Made by a program: the position numbers and the translations under genes
In this document: piece by piece, positions 9,836 through 18,290 of the stretch
How the letters are laid out: each line of letters opens with the position of its first letter
How positions within the stretch are numbered: position 1 is the stretch's first letter
From: Desulfobulbaceae bacterium
Lineage (GTDB): Bacteria; Desulfobacterota; Desulfobulbia; Desulfobulbales; Desulfocapsaceae
Direction of reading: 5' to 3'
Assembly (NCBI GenBank): GCA_011390165.1
Contig: JAABSV010000005.1
Coordinates: forward strand, 1 to 64,000
Length of the DNA stretch: 64,000 nucleotides
The notes under the pieces: model-generated
Database searches by the model: none
Told to the model about the DNA's origin: nothing
The model's input: only the letters and a program-made list of their open reading frames with translations

Positions 9836-10486
9836 TCATGCTTCCATGTGACTGCCATGCATGGGAAGAGCAGCGTCGAAGGTGGCCTGCGTTGCCAGGC
9901 TTGCCAAATAGTTCACCAGCCAGGCAGTCTGGACAACGGTTGCGGTGTAGGTACCGGAAGTATTCACCACAAAATCGGCCAGGGCGATCTTCTCCTCCAC
10001 CGGCATCTGCACGGCCAGAATCCTGGCGATCTCTGCCCGATCCACCCCGTCCCGCCTGCTGGCCCGAAGCAGGCACTGCTCCCAGCCACCGGCGACAACA
10101 ACGGTACAGGTAAATTTTTTCTGCCAGCCAAGCTCAAAGAGCAGCGGCACCTCCACCACAAGGATACTACCAACAGCGGCACAGGCGGCAAGCCGGCGGG
10201 TAATTTCTTCCTGCACCAGGGGGTGAAGGATCTCTTCCAGGACAGTACGCAATTGCGGCTCGGTAAATACCACCTGCCGCAGCAGTTGCCGATGAAGGCT
10301 TCCATCAGGAGCGATAAAACGGTCGCCGGTCCGTTGCTGCAGGGCGATCAGTCCCGCTTCACCAGGTGCCAGACGCTGCCGGCAGATTTGATCGCTGTCG
10401 ATATACTCGGCCAGGAGCGCGTTGCTCAGTAACCGGGCCACCGTACTCTTGCCGCTGCCAATAGTGCCGGTAACCGCTATATGCAT
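9836..10486 (-). CDS. coaE: Dephospho-CoA kinase
   Basis: Last step of coenzyme A synthesis: ATP-dependent 3'-phosphorylation of dephospho-CoA. 216 aa, usual size. The N-terminus MHIAVTGTIGSGKSTVA is the P-loop of this family; AEYIDSDQICR supplies the acidic substrate-binding segment; LVVEVPLLFELGW is the conserved lid and strand region. The start codon overlaps the last ten bases of rluD, so translation is probably coupled. Downstream is the non-coding region before rho. Confidence 0.95.
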   Translation of the reverse strand: MHIAVTGTIGSGKSTVARLLSNALLAEYIDSDQICRQRLAPGEAGLIALQQRTGDRFIAPDGSLHRQLLRQVVFTEPQLRTVLEEILHPLVQEEITRRLAACAAVGSILVVEVPLLFELGWQKKFTCTVVVAGGWEQCLLRASRRDGVDRAEIARILAVQMPVEEKIALADFVVNTSGTYTATVVQTAWLVNYLASLATQATFDAALPMHGSHMEA

Positions 10487-11460
10487 TGCGGGTCGACTCC
10501 CAGAGAGGTCAGAACTGCGGCAAAATCAGGCCACAACGGGGCAGTCAGGTCCAGTGTTCGGCCGCTGAGTGGATGCGCAAAGAGCAACCGCCAGGCGTGC
10601 AGCATCTGCCGCGGGAAAGGGCTGTTGTCCCGCCCTGACCCGTACACCCTGTCGCCGGCAACCGGACAACCGAGATGGGCCAGGTGGACCCGGATCTGGT
10701 GGGTCCTGCCAGTTTCAATCTCTACCCGGAGCAGGCTGTGGCAACCAATCTGGCCCTGCAGGTCCCCAGCTATGACCCGGTAGCGGCTGGCTGCGTGCCG
10801 GCCGCCCACCGTATGAACGGCCATCTTTTGCCGCTGACCAGGGTGGCGGCCAATGGCCGCTACCACTCTCCCTGCCGCTGCCGGTGGCCGGCCGTGGACG
10901 AGGGCAAGGTATTCTTTCTGCAGTCGCCGATTTTTAAAATCATCAACCAGTTGCCGATGAGCCGGATCACTTTTAGCCACCAGCATGATCCCCGAGGTCT
11001 CTTTGTCAAGGCGATGGACAATGCCCGGGCGGTTCTGATCGCCCACTTCAGCAATAGCCTGGCAGTGGTACAGGAGGCCATGAACCAGGGTACCCTGGTG
11101 GTTGCCGCTGCCGGGATGTACCACCAGGCCGGGAGGTTTTGACAGAACCAGCAGATCATCATCCTCGTAGAGGATGGGAAAATCAAGTTCCTCGGCCTCG
11201 AGGCTGTGCATGGCTGGCCGCTCGATTCGGCCGCTAATTACCTCTCCCTCCTTCAGTCGATAGCCACTTTTTCGGCACTGTCCATCAACGGCGAGCAGAC
11301 CGAGACGGATTGAATGAGAAATCTGGCTACGGGAGAGTTCTGGGAGAAGCTCAGTCAACATCTGGTCGACACGCATACCGGCACGATTCCGGTCGACGAT
11401 CACCGTCAGCGGCTGTTCCTGTGAAGGTTCTGGTCCGTTCGTAGCGAAACTGCTTTCCAT
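10477..11460 (-). CDS. rluD: 23S rRNA pseudouridine synthase, RluD family
   Basis: Converts uridines to pseudouridine in large-subunit rRNA. 327 aa. An N-terminal S4-type RNA-binding domain (residues ~20-85, GMRVDQMLTELLPELSRSQI) is followed by the catalytic domain with HRLDKETSGIMLVAKS, whose Asp is the catalytic nucleophile. Later motifs RTHQIRVHLAHLGCPVAGD and LHAWRL are typical of RluA/C/D. The symbol is by family resemblance; RluC- or RluA-like target choice cannot be excluded. The ATG follows AGGCGGGT. It overlaps coaE by 10 bp. Confidence 0.88.
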   Translation of the reverse strand: MESSFATNGPEPSQEQPLTVIVDRNRAGMRVDQMLTELLPELSRSQISHSIRLGLLAVDGQCRKSGYRLKEGEVISGRIERPAMHSLEAEELDFPILYEDDDLLVLSKPPGLVVHPGSGNHQGTLVHGLLYHCQAIAEVGDQNRPGIVHRLDKETSGIMLVAKSDPAHRQLVDDFKNRRLQKEYLALVHGRPPAAAGRVVAAIGRHPGQRQKMAVHTVGGRHAASRYRVIAGDLQGQIGCHSLLRVEIETGRTHQIRVHLAHLGCPVAGDRVYGSGRDNSPFPRQMLHAWRLLFAHPLSGRTLDLTAPLWPDFAAVLTSLGVDPQCI

Positions 11461-11519
11461 ACCCGCCTGATGGCGATGAAGGGCAGAGAAGGGAGGAGCC
11501 CAGGGAGGGTGAGCACGGT

Positions 11520-11999
11520 TCAGGAAAAAATCGCCTCAATGGTTCGGCTCACCGCTGCCTCTTCAGTATCCTGGGCCAAAGAAAGCTCCTTCACCAGCAA
11601 ATTTTTGGCGGTGTCAAGCATCTTCCGTTCGCCGTAGCTGAGATCCTTGTCGACACTCAACAGGCAAAGATCCCTCAAGACCACGGCAACCTCATGGACT
11701 GACCCAGTCTTGATCTTCTCCATGTAGTCACGATACCGTCGGTTCCAGGTCTGGGCACCAAGTTCCACCGTCCGGTCGGCAAGAATATCGAGCACATCAC
11801 GAACTTCGGTCTTGCCGACAATCGCCCGCAGACCGACATTTTTGCTCCCCTTGGTGGGGATCAGGATTCTCATACTGTTGTCGAGAATCTCCAGGACATA
11901 GAAGGACTGATCAATGCCACCGATGGACTTGGTTTCCACCGCCTTGATCACGCCGACACCATGGGCCGGGTAAACAGCCATATCACCTTCTGAAAACAC
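11520..11999 (-). CDS. CarD family transcriptional regulator
   Basis: CarD/CdnL proteins bind the RNA polymerase beta subunit and stabilise open complexes at promoters, including rRNA promoters. 159 aa from GTG at 11999, which has AAGGAGAGAACT in front; a frame start 11 codons upstream has no SD. The N-terminal Tudor-like RNAP-interaction domain is visible as FSEGDMAVYPAHGVGVIKAVE, followed by the helical DNA-binding part with YRDYMEKIKTG and the conserved LSYGERKMLDTAKNLL. The ~270 bp upstream is non-coding and probably contains its promoter (a TATAGT hexamer reads leftward near 12230). Confidence 0.93.
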   Translation of the reverse strand: MFSEGDMAVYPAHGVGVIKAVETKSIGGIDQSFYVLEILDNSMRILIPTKGSKNVGLRAIVGKTEVRDVLDILADRTVELGAQTWNRRYRDYMEKIKTGSVHEVAVVLRDLCLLSVDKDLSYGERKMLDTAKNLLVKELSLAQDTEEAAVSRTIEAIFS

Positions 12000-12270
12000 A
12001 GTTCTCTCCTTTTCACTGGGCGCCTTGCCCAAGGCTGAACAGCTTGGCGATAAAGCAAAGACACTAGGTACGTATCTGCATGCAGGTCAGGGGACACGCC
12101 GAAAATAAATGGCCTACACGTGAGGACCATTCTTGGGGACCACTCTTACGCCGGCGGGCTATCCCCTCAAGGTTGCCGGTGGAGAGGTGGAAAGGGTCAT
12201 GCAGGAGCGCGGAACATCCAACGAATGGTACTATAGCACATTCCGCGCCTGTTTGCCGCATTTTTTCCGG

Positions 12271-12870
12271 TTATGGAGATTTCCACGTATTGAGCAGACC
12301 CATCGCCTTGGCCGGCTCGCCCTGCAGATAGAGGCGTATCCCCTCTTCCAGACGATCGAAGAGCTTCTGCAGGATAGCCTGCTCATCTGCCCCTAGGGCA
12401 CTCAGGACGTAACGATCAACCGGAAAGTCATGGTGCACATCGCCCTGGCCAGGACGGCCAATGCCGATTTTCAAACGGTAGAAATCACTGCTGCCCAGAG
12501 TTGCTACAATGGAACGGAGGCCGTTGTGGCCGGCGGTACCCCCTCCCCTGGCCAGTTTCACTCGCCCAGGAGGAAGATCGAGATCATCATGGATGACCAG
12601 AAGGGACTCGAGAGGAATCTGATAAAAACGCTGATACTGGGCAACGGCCAGACCGCTGCGGTTCATAAAGGTGAGGGGCTCGACCAGGTGTACCCGCATT
12701 CTACCCAGCCGGCAAAGGATATGGCGGCCCTGCCATTTCTCCTGGAACTCTCCGGCCTGCCAGCGCCGGGCCAAGTCATCCACAACCAGATAACCCAGAT
12801 TGTGGCGGGAGTGAAGATATTGCTCGCCCGGATTACCAAGACCAGCTATCAGAAAGTCCAGACCCGCCAT
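12271..12870 (-). CDS. pth: Peptidyl-tRNA hydrolase
   Basis: Releases tRNA from prematurely dropped peptidyl-tRNA. 199 aa, typical. Signature FLIAGLGNPGEQYLHSRHNL contains the catalytic His; LTFMNRSG has the substrate-binding Asn; DDLDLPPGRVKLARGGGTAGHNGLRS covers the catalytic Asp and the GGxxGHNGL motif, here described only by its ends. It follows rplY on the same strand, the usual bacterial order prs-rplY-pth. A long hairpin lies between rplY and this gene. Confidence 0.96.
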   Translation of the reverse strand: MAGLDFLIAGLGNPGEQYLHSRHNLGYLVVDDLARRWQAGEFQEKWQGRHILCRLGRMRVHLVEPLTFMNRSGLAVAQYQRFYQIPLESLLVIHDDLDLPPGRVKLARGGGTAGHNGLRSIVATLGSSDFYRLKIGIGRPGQGDVHHDFPVDRYVLSALGADEQAILQKLFDRLEEGIRLYLQGEPAKAMGLLNTWKSP

Positions 12871-12950
12871 TGCCTTCCCCCAGGTAAATGTTCCTGTCGG
12901 CTCTCTTTCCTGTACCCAGGGGTGTTGTCAACTCTGCACCGGAAGACAAG

Positions 12951-12989
12951 GCAATGGCCCAGAAAAGACAGCCTTTTCCGGGCCATTGC
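12951..12989 (-). other. Long hairpin between rplY and pth
   Basis: GCAATGGCCC and GGGCCATTGC pair, and inside them GAAAAG pairs with CTTTTC around a five-base loop, giving about 16 bp. On the minus strand it is followed by CTTGTCTTCC, a poor T tract. It lies ~75 nt past the rplY stop and may be an attenuator or mRNA-processing site that sets the rplY:pth ratio. Confidence 0.6.
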
Positions 12990-13062
12990 GCCAAAGGGCG
13001 ACCAGCACCGGCAATACCGGTACCAGGGGGCGGCGGAGTAAAGCCGGCCGTGGTAAGAGCGA

Positions 13063-13635
13063 TTACCCTTCCAGTTTCTGGCCGGGCTTGATCACTGCCA
13101 CAGCAAGGGTATCGGCAGGGGTGACCATCCGTACCTTGTCGGAGATGGCTATTTCGCCACAGATAATCCGGCTGCCGATTGCCAGGGGGGTGACATCGAC
13201 AACGCACTGGTCAGGAATATCCAGGGGGCGACCTTTGAGTACCAGGTTGTTACAGGACACGACCATATTCCCCCCCAGGTCGACACCCTTGGCTACCCCT
13301 TTGTAGACTATCGGTACAGTGTAGGAGCGTTCCTTTTCCAGATCTATTTCCAGAAAATCAACATGGATCAGGGTGTCACGGACCGGATCGGTCTGCACTT
13401 CGCCAACCATGACGTTTTTTTCCTGCTGCTCATCGATTTTCAGCGAGACCACAGTATTTCGACGATAGAAGTCGAGCAGCTTGGCGGTCAGTATTTTGGT
13501 GTCCAGCTGCAGCTTCATCGCCTCGCCGCCACCACCGTAGACCACCGCCGGGGTCATCCCCTGCATCCGCAGCTGCCGCATGGGTCCTTTACCGGACGTA
13601 TTTCTCACAGAAGCGGACATTTCAACCTGAAACAT
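13063..13635 (-). CDS. rplY: 50S ribosomal protein L25, long Ctc form
   Basis: 5S rRNA-binding ribosomal protein. 190 aa, so it has the C-terminal TL5/Ctc extension rather than the short E. coli type. The N-terminal L25 domain starts ASVRNTSGKGPMRQLR and includes GMTPAVVYGGG. The C-terminal beta domain includes IPDQCVVDVTPLAIG and ends with VAVIKPGQKLEG. The ATG at 13635 has AAAGGAGGAACC upstream; 15 more in-frame codons lie before it without a site. It sits between prs and pth, the usual order. Confidence 0.94.
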   Translation of the reverse strand: MFQVEMSASVRNTSGKGPMRQLRMQGMTPAVVYGGGGEAMKLQLDTKILTAKLLDFYRRNTVVSLKIDEQQEKNVMVGEVQTDPVRDTLIHVDFLEIDLEKERSYTVPIVYKGVAKGVDLGGNMVVSCNNLVLKGRPLDIPDQCVVDVTPLAIGSRIICGEIAISDKVRMVTPADTLAVAVIKPGQKLEG

Positions 13636-13733
13636 GGTTCCTCCTTTGCCGGAAGGTCGCCGGCAGTCTGGCGCGGACAATCTGGCAGAATATGATAAAG
13701 ATTCGGTGTATATGGTGAATAGAGAGGAGCCGG

Positions 13734-14675
13734 TCAGACGAACAGCGAACTGACCGAATCCTCGTTATGAATCCTGTTGATCGCCTCGGCCAGCAGACCG
13801 GAGACCGAAAGTACCTTTATTTTTTGGCAGTTGATCGCTTCCCCGCGTAGCGGGATGGAATTGGTCACCACCAGAGAGCGCATCTCCGACTGCATGATCC
13901 GCTCCAAAGCCGGGCCGGACAGAACCGCATGGGAACAGCAGGCGTGGACCTCCTTCGCACCATTTTCCAGCAGGGTCTTCGCCCCGGCGCAGAGGGTTCC
14001 GGCAGTATCGACCATGTCGTCCATGAGGATTGCCGTCTTGCCACGAACATCGCCAATGACATGCATCGCCTCACACTCGTTGGGGCGGTCACGGCGTTTG
14101 TCGATGATCGCCAGGCCGGAGTTCAGCCGTTTGGCAAAGGCTCTGGTCCGTTCCACTCCCCCCGCATCGGGGGAGACCATGACCACATCGTTGCCGAGAT
14201 GCTCCATGATGTAGCGGAGCACGACTGGGGCGGCAAAAAGATGGTCAACGGGGATGTTGAAAAAACCCTGAATCTGGCCGGCATGGAGGTCCATGCAGAG
14301 TACCCGGCGTACCCCGACCACCATGAACATCTCGGCAACCACCTTGGCCGTTATCGGTACTCGGGGGGCGTTTTTCCGATCCTGCCTGGCGTATCCATAA
14401 TAGGGAACGACCGCCGTGATCCGTCTGGCCGAGGCCCTGCGCAGGGCATCGACCATGATCACCAGTTCCATGAGATGGTCGTTTACCGGCGTACAGGTCG
14501 GCTGCACCACGTAGACATCGTGGCCGCGGACGTTTTCCTTGACCTCGACGAAAATCTCACCATCGCTGAACTTGCGGACATCAGCCTGGCTCAACGGTAT
14601 GCGCAGATGATCGGTTATCTCCTTGGCCAACTGGGGATGGGCATTACCGGTGAAAATTTTCAGATCTCGCTTCAT
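13734..14675 (-). CDS. prs: Ribose-phosphate pyrophosphokinase
   Basis: Makes PRPP from ribose 5-phosphate and ATP, feeding purine, pyrimidine, His and Trp synthesis. 313 aa, the standard length. The N-terminus is [14 protein letters not shown]; the flexible ATP loop region is [10 protein letters not shown]; the PRPP-binding motif appears as [14 protein letters not shown]. The ATG at 14675 has GAAGAG just upstream. Unusually, the stop codon of the upstream ispE frame (TGA at 14674-14672) overlaps this ATG as ATGA, with tRNA-Gln lying within the overlapping reading frame. Confidence 0.96.
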   Translation of the reverse strand: MKRDLKIFTGNAHPQLAKEITDHLRIPLSQADVRKFSDGEIFVEVKENVRGHDVYVVQPTCTPVNDHLMELVIMVDALRRASARRITAVVPYYGYARQDRKNAPRVPITAKVVAEMFMVVGVRRVLCMDLHAGQIQGFFNIPVDHLFAAPVVLRYIMEHLGNDVVMVSPDAGGVERTRAFAKRLNSGLAIIDKRRDRPNECEAMHVIGDVRGKTAILMDDMVDTAGTLCAGAKTLLENGAKEVHACCSHAVLSGPALERIMQSEMRSLVVTNSIPLRGEAINCQKIKVLSVSGLLAEAINRIHNEDSVSSLFV

Positions 14676-15682
14676 CTCTTCACATCTCGACAGGCCTGGA
14701 CCGGCGTTGTGCATTGGCTGGGGCGGAAGGATTCGAACCTACGAATGCCGGGATCAAAACCCGGTGCCTTACCACTTGGCGACGCCCCAGTGCGCGACCT
14801 CGTTACAAACACCTTTTCGCCGTACCGACGGCGCAAAGGATCAACAATACCCTGCAAATCATGACTGTTGGCCGCTTTTTCATCTGGCCATATACCGAAC
14901 ACGGTCGGGCCACTGCCAGACATCAGGGCCACTAAGGCGCCGGCAGCGAGCAGGGATTCTTTTATCTCTCCTATCTCCGGGTGGACAGCACCGGTCACCG
15001 CCTCAAGATCGTTGTGCAGTAGAGGAAAAGGCCCTCCCGGCAGAAAGGATCGACACAGTTCAGAGCAGGGCACTGTAGAGTTTTTCGCTCTCCTTGTCAA
15101 TGCTAAATTGGCAAAAACCCAGGCCGTGGAAACGAAGAAGCCCGGATTCACCAGGACAAACCAGCACCCGGTCAGGCTTGGCACCGGGCGCATCCTATCC
15201 CCAATCCCTTCAGCATAAACTGCCGGATCAGGGAGAGCAAAAAAAGGCACATCGGCGCCAAGGGGCCTGGCCAGATCAACCAGTTGTTCGCTGGAGAACT
15301 CTTCGGCAAAGATACTGTTCAGCCCACGCAGTACCGCCCCGGCATCACTGCTGCCGCCGCCGAGGCCGGCGGCAACCGGTATTTTCTTAGCCAGCCTTAT
15401 GGTTACCCGCCGACCGGCTGCCCGACGGCTGGCAGCAAGAAAGGCCTCTGCCGCCCGGACGGCAAGATTATCACCGCCAACCGGCAGAGCCGGATCGTCA
15501 CACTGGCAGGAGACTCCCTGGCCTATTTCCACCTGCAGATACAGTTCATCGGCCAGTTCAAGCTTCTGCATCCAGGTGCGCAACTCATGGTAGCCGTCGG
15601 CACGCCTGCCCACCACCTCCAGGGTGAGGTTAACCTTCGCCGGCGCCAGCAGCCACCTCTCCTCTCTGGCCGATGCCTCCAC
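14672..15682 (-). CDS. ispE: 4-diphosphocytidyl-2-C-methyl-D-erythritol kinase, C-terminal read-through into tRNA-Gln
   Basis: GHMP-family kinase of the MEP isoprenoid pathway. The GTG-started frame is 336 aa, about 40 longer than usual. [20 protein letters not shown] is the N-terminal motif; [18 protein letters not shown] is the ATP-binding loop; [13 protein letters not shown] is the third GHMP motif. From about residue 298 the reading frame enters tRNA-Gln ([19 protein letters not shown] is the translation of the tRNA) and stops only at the prs ATG. No stop codon is seen where IspE normally ends. Either the protein has a tRNA-encoded tail, or tRNA processing leaves a stop-less mRNA. It begins 5 nt after the DUF1844 gene. 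Confidence 0.9.
   Translation of the reverse strand: MEASAREERWLLAPAKVNLTLEVVGRRADGYHELRTWMQKLELADELYLQVEIGQGVSCQCDDPALPVGGDNLAVRAAEAFLAASRRAAGRRVTIRLAKKIPVAAGLGGGSSDAGAVLRGLNSIFAEEFSSEQLVDLARPLGADVPFFALPDPAVYAEGIGDRMRPVPSLTGCWFVLVNPGFFVSTAWVFANLALTRRAKNSTVPCSELCRSFLPGGPFPLLHNDLEAVTGAVHPEIGEIKESLLAAGALVALMSGSGPTVFGIWPDEKAANSHDLQGIVDPLRRRYGEKVFVTRSRTGASPSGKAPGFDPGIRRFESFRPSQCTTPVQACRDVKR
14715..14789 (-). tRNA. tRNA-Gln (TTG anticodon)
   Basis: Reading leftward from 14789, a complete cloverleaf can be drawn. The acceptor stem TGGGGCG pairs with CGCCCCA. The anticodon stem CCGGG/CCCGG encloses the loop TTTTGAT, anticodon TTG. The T arm contains GGTTCGAATCC, followed by discriminator G and an encoded CCA. 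It lies between ispE and prs, a conserved deltaproteobacterial order, and is fully overlapped by the extended ispE reading frame. Confidence 0.96.
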
Positions 15683-15687
15683 AGGGT

Positions 15688-16017
15688 CTATCTCTTCGCG
15701 ACTTTTACGAACCGCAGTTTGATATCATAGAGGATGTTCTTGAGCAGTTCCCCCTCTTCGACAGTCAGATTCCCCTTGGTTTTGTTCTGCATCAGGACCA
15801 TGGTGTCAATGGCATGTCTGGCAAGATCGAGATCAACAATCTTCTTGCCGGTAGCCGGATCGGCGATCTCACCCAGATGGTAGAGGGCGGAGGTGTTCAA
15901 AGAGAGGATAAAGGCGGGGAAGGTCACTTCCGGCATGACACACCGACCTTCCTTGTCGGGCACCTTTCCCTCGCCGCAGCCACATTCCGCATCCTGTACT
16001 TTGCCGTTTTCGGACAT
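15688..16017 (-). CDS. DUF1844 domain protein
   Basis: A 109-aa protein of the DUF1844 family, which has no established function. The N-terminal ~28 residues are polar and Cys-rich (AECGCGEGKVPDKEGRC), possibly a small metal-binding knuckle. The family core follows: VTFPAFILSLNTSALYHLGE, then DLDLARHAIDTMVLMQNKTKG and LKNILYDIKLRFVKV. It sits between serA and ispE with gaps of 14 and 5 nt, so it is almost certainly co-transcribed with them. Confidence 0.85.
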   Translation of the reverse strand: MSENGKVQDAECGCGEGKVPDKEGRCVMPEVTFPAFILSLNTSALYHLGEIADPATGKKIVDLDLARHAIDTMVLMQNKTKGNLTVEEGELLKNILYDIKLRFVKVAKR

Positions 16018-16031
16018 CCTCTCACTCCTCG

Positions 16032-17651
16032 TTATGACATTTTTTCCTGCGTAGTCACCGCGGTCAGATCCAATACCCGGGCGCTGGTGACATTATCCAA
16101 CTGTTCAACCCTGGCCAGCAGTTCCCTGGAAACCAGTGCATCGGTGCTGAGCAGGATGATATTCTGGTTGCTCTCCTCCTCTCGCCCCACCGTCATGCGG
16201 GAGATATTCACTCCAGCCTCACCGAGAGTCGTTCCCAGCGCACCGATCACCCCCGGCACATTCCGGTTGCAGACGAGCAGCATCGGCCCCACCGGCAAAG
16301 CCTCGAGGCGGAAGGTGTTGAAGCGAACCAGGCGTGGTTCGCGCCGGCCGAAGACGGTACCAACCAGTATATTCTCGCCGCTGTCTGTTCTGACCCGGAT
16401 CGAAAGTGTGTTGACGAAATCGTCAGACTTCTCACTCTTTGATTCGATTACCCGGATACCCCTCTCCCGGGCAATCAGCGGCGCATTGACATAGTTGACA
16501 GCATCTTTCAGTATCGGCGTAAAGAGCCCCTTCAAGAAGGCAACCGTCACCGGACTGGTGTTCAACTCGGCAAATTCCCCACTGTACTCGATGGAGACCT
16601 CGTCCACCCCGCCACGGGCAAGCTGCATATGGAGGCAGCCAAGCATCTCGCCAAGATGGATATACGGGCCAACCTGGGCCAGCACCTCATCGGTTACCGA
16701 TGGTACATTGACCGCATTGGTTATCGCCCCCTTCAAAAGGTAATCGGCAACCTGCTCGGCTATGATCAGGGCTACACTCTCCTGTGCTTCACTGGTGGAG
16801 GCACCGAGATGCGGGGTACAGATGAAATTATCCAGTCCAAGAAGAGGACAATTGTCCAGACTGGTAGGCTCTATGGCAAAAACGTCAAGGGCGGCGGCGG
16901 CAATTTTCCCCTCCACCAGGGCCCGATAGAGCGCCTCCTCATCGCATATTCCACCTCGAGCGCAGTCAATCAACATCGCATCACTCTTCATCCAGGAAAA
17001 AAACTGGTCGGAGAGCAGGTGCCTCGTTTCCTGAGTGAGGGGGACGTGTACCGAGATACAGTCGGCGTTTTTCGCCAGCTCTTCGAGGCTGACCAGTTCC
17101 ACGCCGATCTTCTCCGCCATCTCCCTGGGCATGTGCGGATCATAGGCGATGGTCTTCATCTTCAGCCCCTGGGCCCGGCTGGCAGCAATTCCGCCGATTC
17201 GCCCGATGCCGATCACCCCGAAAGTCTTGCCGGTCAGTTCCCGGCCGATGAATCTCTTCTTCTCCCATTTCCCCGCCTTCATCGACTGGCAGGCAAGGGG
17301 GATATTGCGGGCCAGGGCCAGCATCATGGCGATGGCATGCTCAGCAGCGGTGGTGGCATTGCCGTCGGGGGCGTTCATTACCACTATCCCCTTCTGGCTG
17401 GCCGCCGTGATGTCGACATTGTCCAGACCGATTCCGGCCCGGCCAACCACCTTCAGGCGGGATGCGGCGGCAATCAGCTCGGCGGTAACCCGTGTGGCGC
17501 TGCGAATGACCAGCCCGTCATACTCACCGATGGTATCTATAAGTTCCGCCGGCGCCAGACCGGTCTGCACCGTTACCTCAAGACCGGCCCGACGGAGAAC
17601 GTCGACCCCGACCTGAGAGAGATTGTCACTGACTAGAACTTTCTTCGCCAT
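16032..17651 (-). CDS. serA: D-3-phosphoglycerate dehydrogenase, long type with ACT domain
   Basis: First enzyme of serine synthesis: oxidises 3-phosphoglycerate with NAD+. 539 aa, the long bacterial form with an intervening (ASB) domain and a C-terminal ACT domain that can bind serine for feedback control. Catalytic features: NAD loop GVIGIGRIGGIAASRA, IRSATRVTAELI near the substrate site, and LGLDNFICTPHLGAST with the catalytic His. The ACT part begins VCNRNVPGVIGALGTTLGEA. AGAGGC precedes the ATG. A near-perfect palindrome lies 23 bp upstream of the start. Confidence 0.96.
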   Translation of the reverse strand: MAKKVLVSDNLSQVGVDVLRRAGLEVTVQTGLAPAELIDTIGEYDGLVIRSATRVTAELIAAASRLKVVGRAGIGLDNVDITAASQKGIVVMNAPDGNATTAAEHAIAMMLALARNIPLACQSMKAGKWEKKRFIGRELTGKTFGVIGIGRIGGIAASRAQGLKMKTIAYDPHMPREMAEKIGVELVSLEELAKNADCISVHVPLTQETRHLLSDQFFSWMKSDAMLIDCARGGICDEEALYRALVEGKIAAAALDVFAIEPTSLDNCPLLGLDNFICTPHLGASTSEAQESVALIIAEQVADYLLKGAITNAVNVPSVTDEVLAQVGPYIHLGEMLGCLHMQLARGGVDEVSIEYSGEFAELNTSPVTVAFLKGLFTPILKDAVNYVNAPLIARERGIRVIESKSEKSDDFVNTLSIRVRTDSGENILVGTVFGRREPRLVRFNTFRLEALPVGPMLLVCNRNVPGVIGALGTTLGEAGVNISRMTVGREEESNQNIILLSTDALVSRELLARVEQLDNVTSARVLDLTAVTTQEKMS

Positions 17652-17673
17652 TCATTTGCCTCTGTTCTGCGGA

Positions 17674-17689
17674 TTGTTTGTGCAAACAA
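17674..17689. promoter_or_regulatory. Palindrome upstream of serA
   Basis: TTGTTTG-TG-CAAACAA, a 7-bp perfect dyad with a two-base centre, 23 bp before the serA start. It could be an operator for a dimeric regulator or a small hairpin in the 5' leader. Confidence 0.4.
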
Positions 17690-18228
17690 CCTCTGCAGGC
17701 TGCTTGTTGGTCTTGCTTCTTACGCAAGGATCGGGTAGACCGGACGCGAGTCAAACTGACCAGCCGGTGCCAGACAGACCCGGCAGCAGAGCAGTAAACA
17801 GAGTGGGCAAAGGGAAGCCACCCGGCCAATCAGCCAGTCGGAAAGCCGCAACTATACTCAGTTCACCAGCCGGCAACAAGAGAAAACAGCTGCCTGACAA
17901 CCGACCAGGGACCACCACCAGCCAGTGGCGGCCGGCAGAGCACCAACCAGTGGCGGCCAGCGGGGCACTGGCAAATGGTTTACCGTTGGTGGCGGACAGA
18001 ATCGGCCAGATGGCATCCGACTCGCCCAGGAGACTGATATCGGCTTGAATAATCCTCCGAAAATAGCTATAAATCTGCCGTACCCCCCGGCCGGCAGCCT
18101 GTGCCCGGACGCTATCCACAGCCACCGGGCAGCCACCGGATAACGGCAGCCAGCAAGAGCGGTCCGGCAGGATTACCGGCAAACACCGCCCTTCCCCGCC
18201 TGCTTAAGTTCGTCGCCTGGGCAGAGAG

Positions 18229-18276
18229 GGTACCGGAAGGTACCAAGTGGTACCGCAGAGGGTACCACTTGGTACC
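18229..18276 (+). repeat. Five GGTACC copies, four forming a 16-bp hairpin ahead of gltX
   Basis: GGTACC occurs at 18229, 18239, 18249, 18261 and 18271. The segment GGTACCAAGTGGTACC (18239-18254) is the exact reverse complement of 18261-18276, separated by the six-base loop GCAGAG. The stem ends 3 nt before the gltX SD (AGGAG at 18280), so it could affect ribosome access or mRNA decay, or serve as a DNA-binding site. Confidence 0.85.
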
Positions 18277-18290
18277 ATAGAGGAGACCAC

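Larger units (their letters stand above)
17652..18290. other. Divergent 640-bp intergenic region between serA and gltX
   Basis: No gene is supported on either strand. It contains the serA-proximal palindrome (17674-17689), a pair of imperfect direct repeats around CAGTGGCGGCC (about 17930-17960), and the GGTACC repeat hairpin next to gltX (18229-18276). It must hold the promoters of both divergent units, but I could not place either with confidence. Confidence 0.6.

Noticed and set aside
18229-18276. GGTACC repeats as a CRISPR or T-box element
   Set aside because: The units are only 6 bp without spacers of constant length. There is no T-box sequence, specifier loop or terminator/antiterminator pair.
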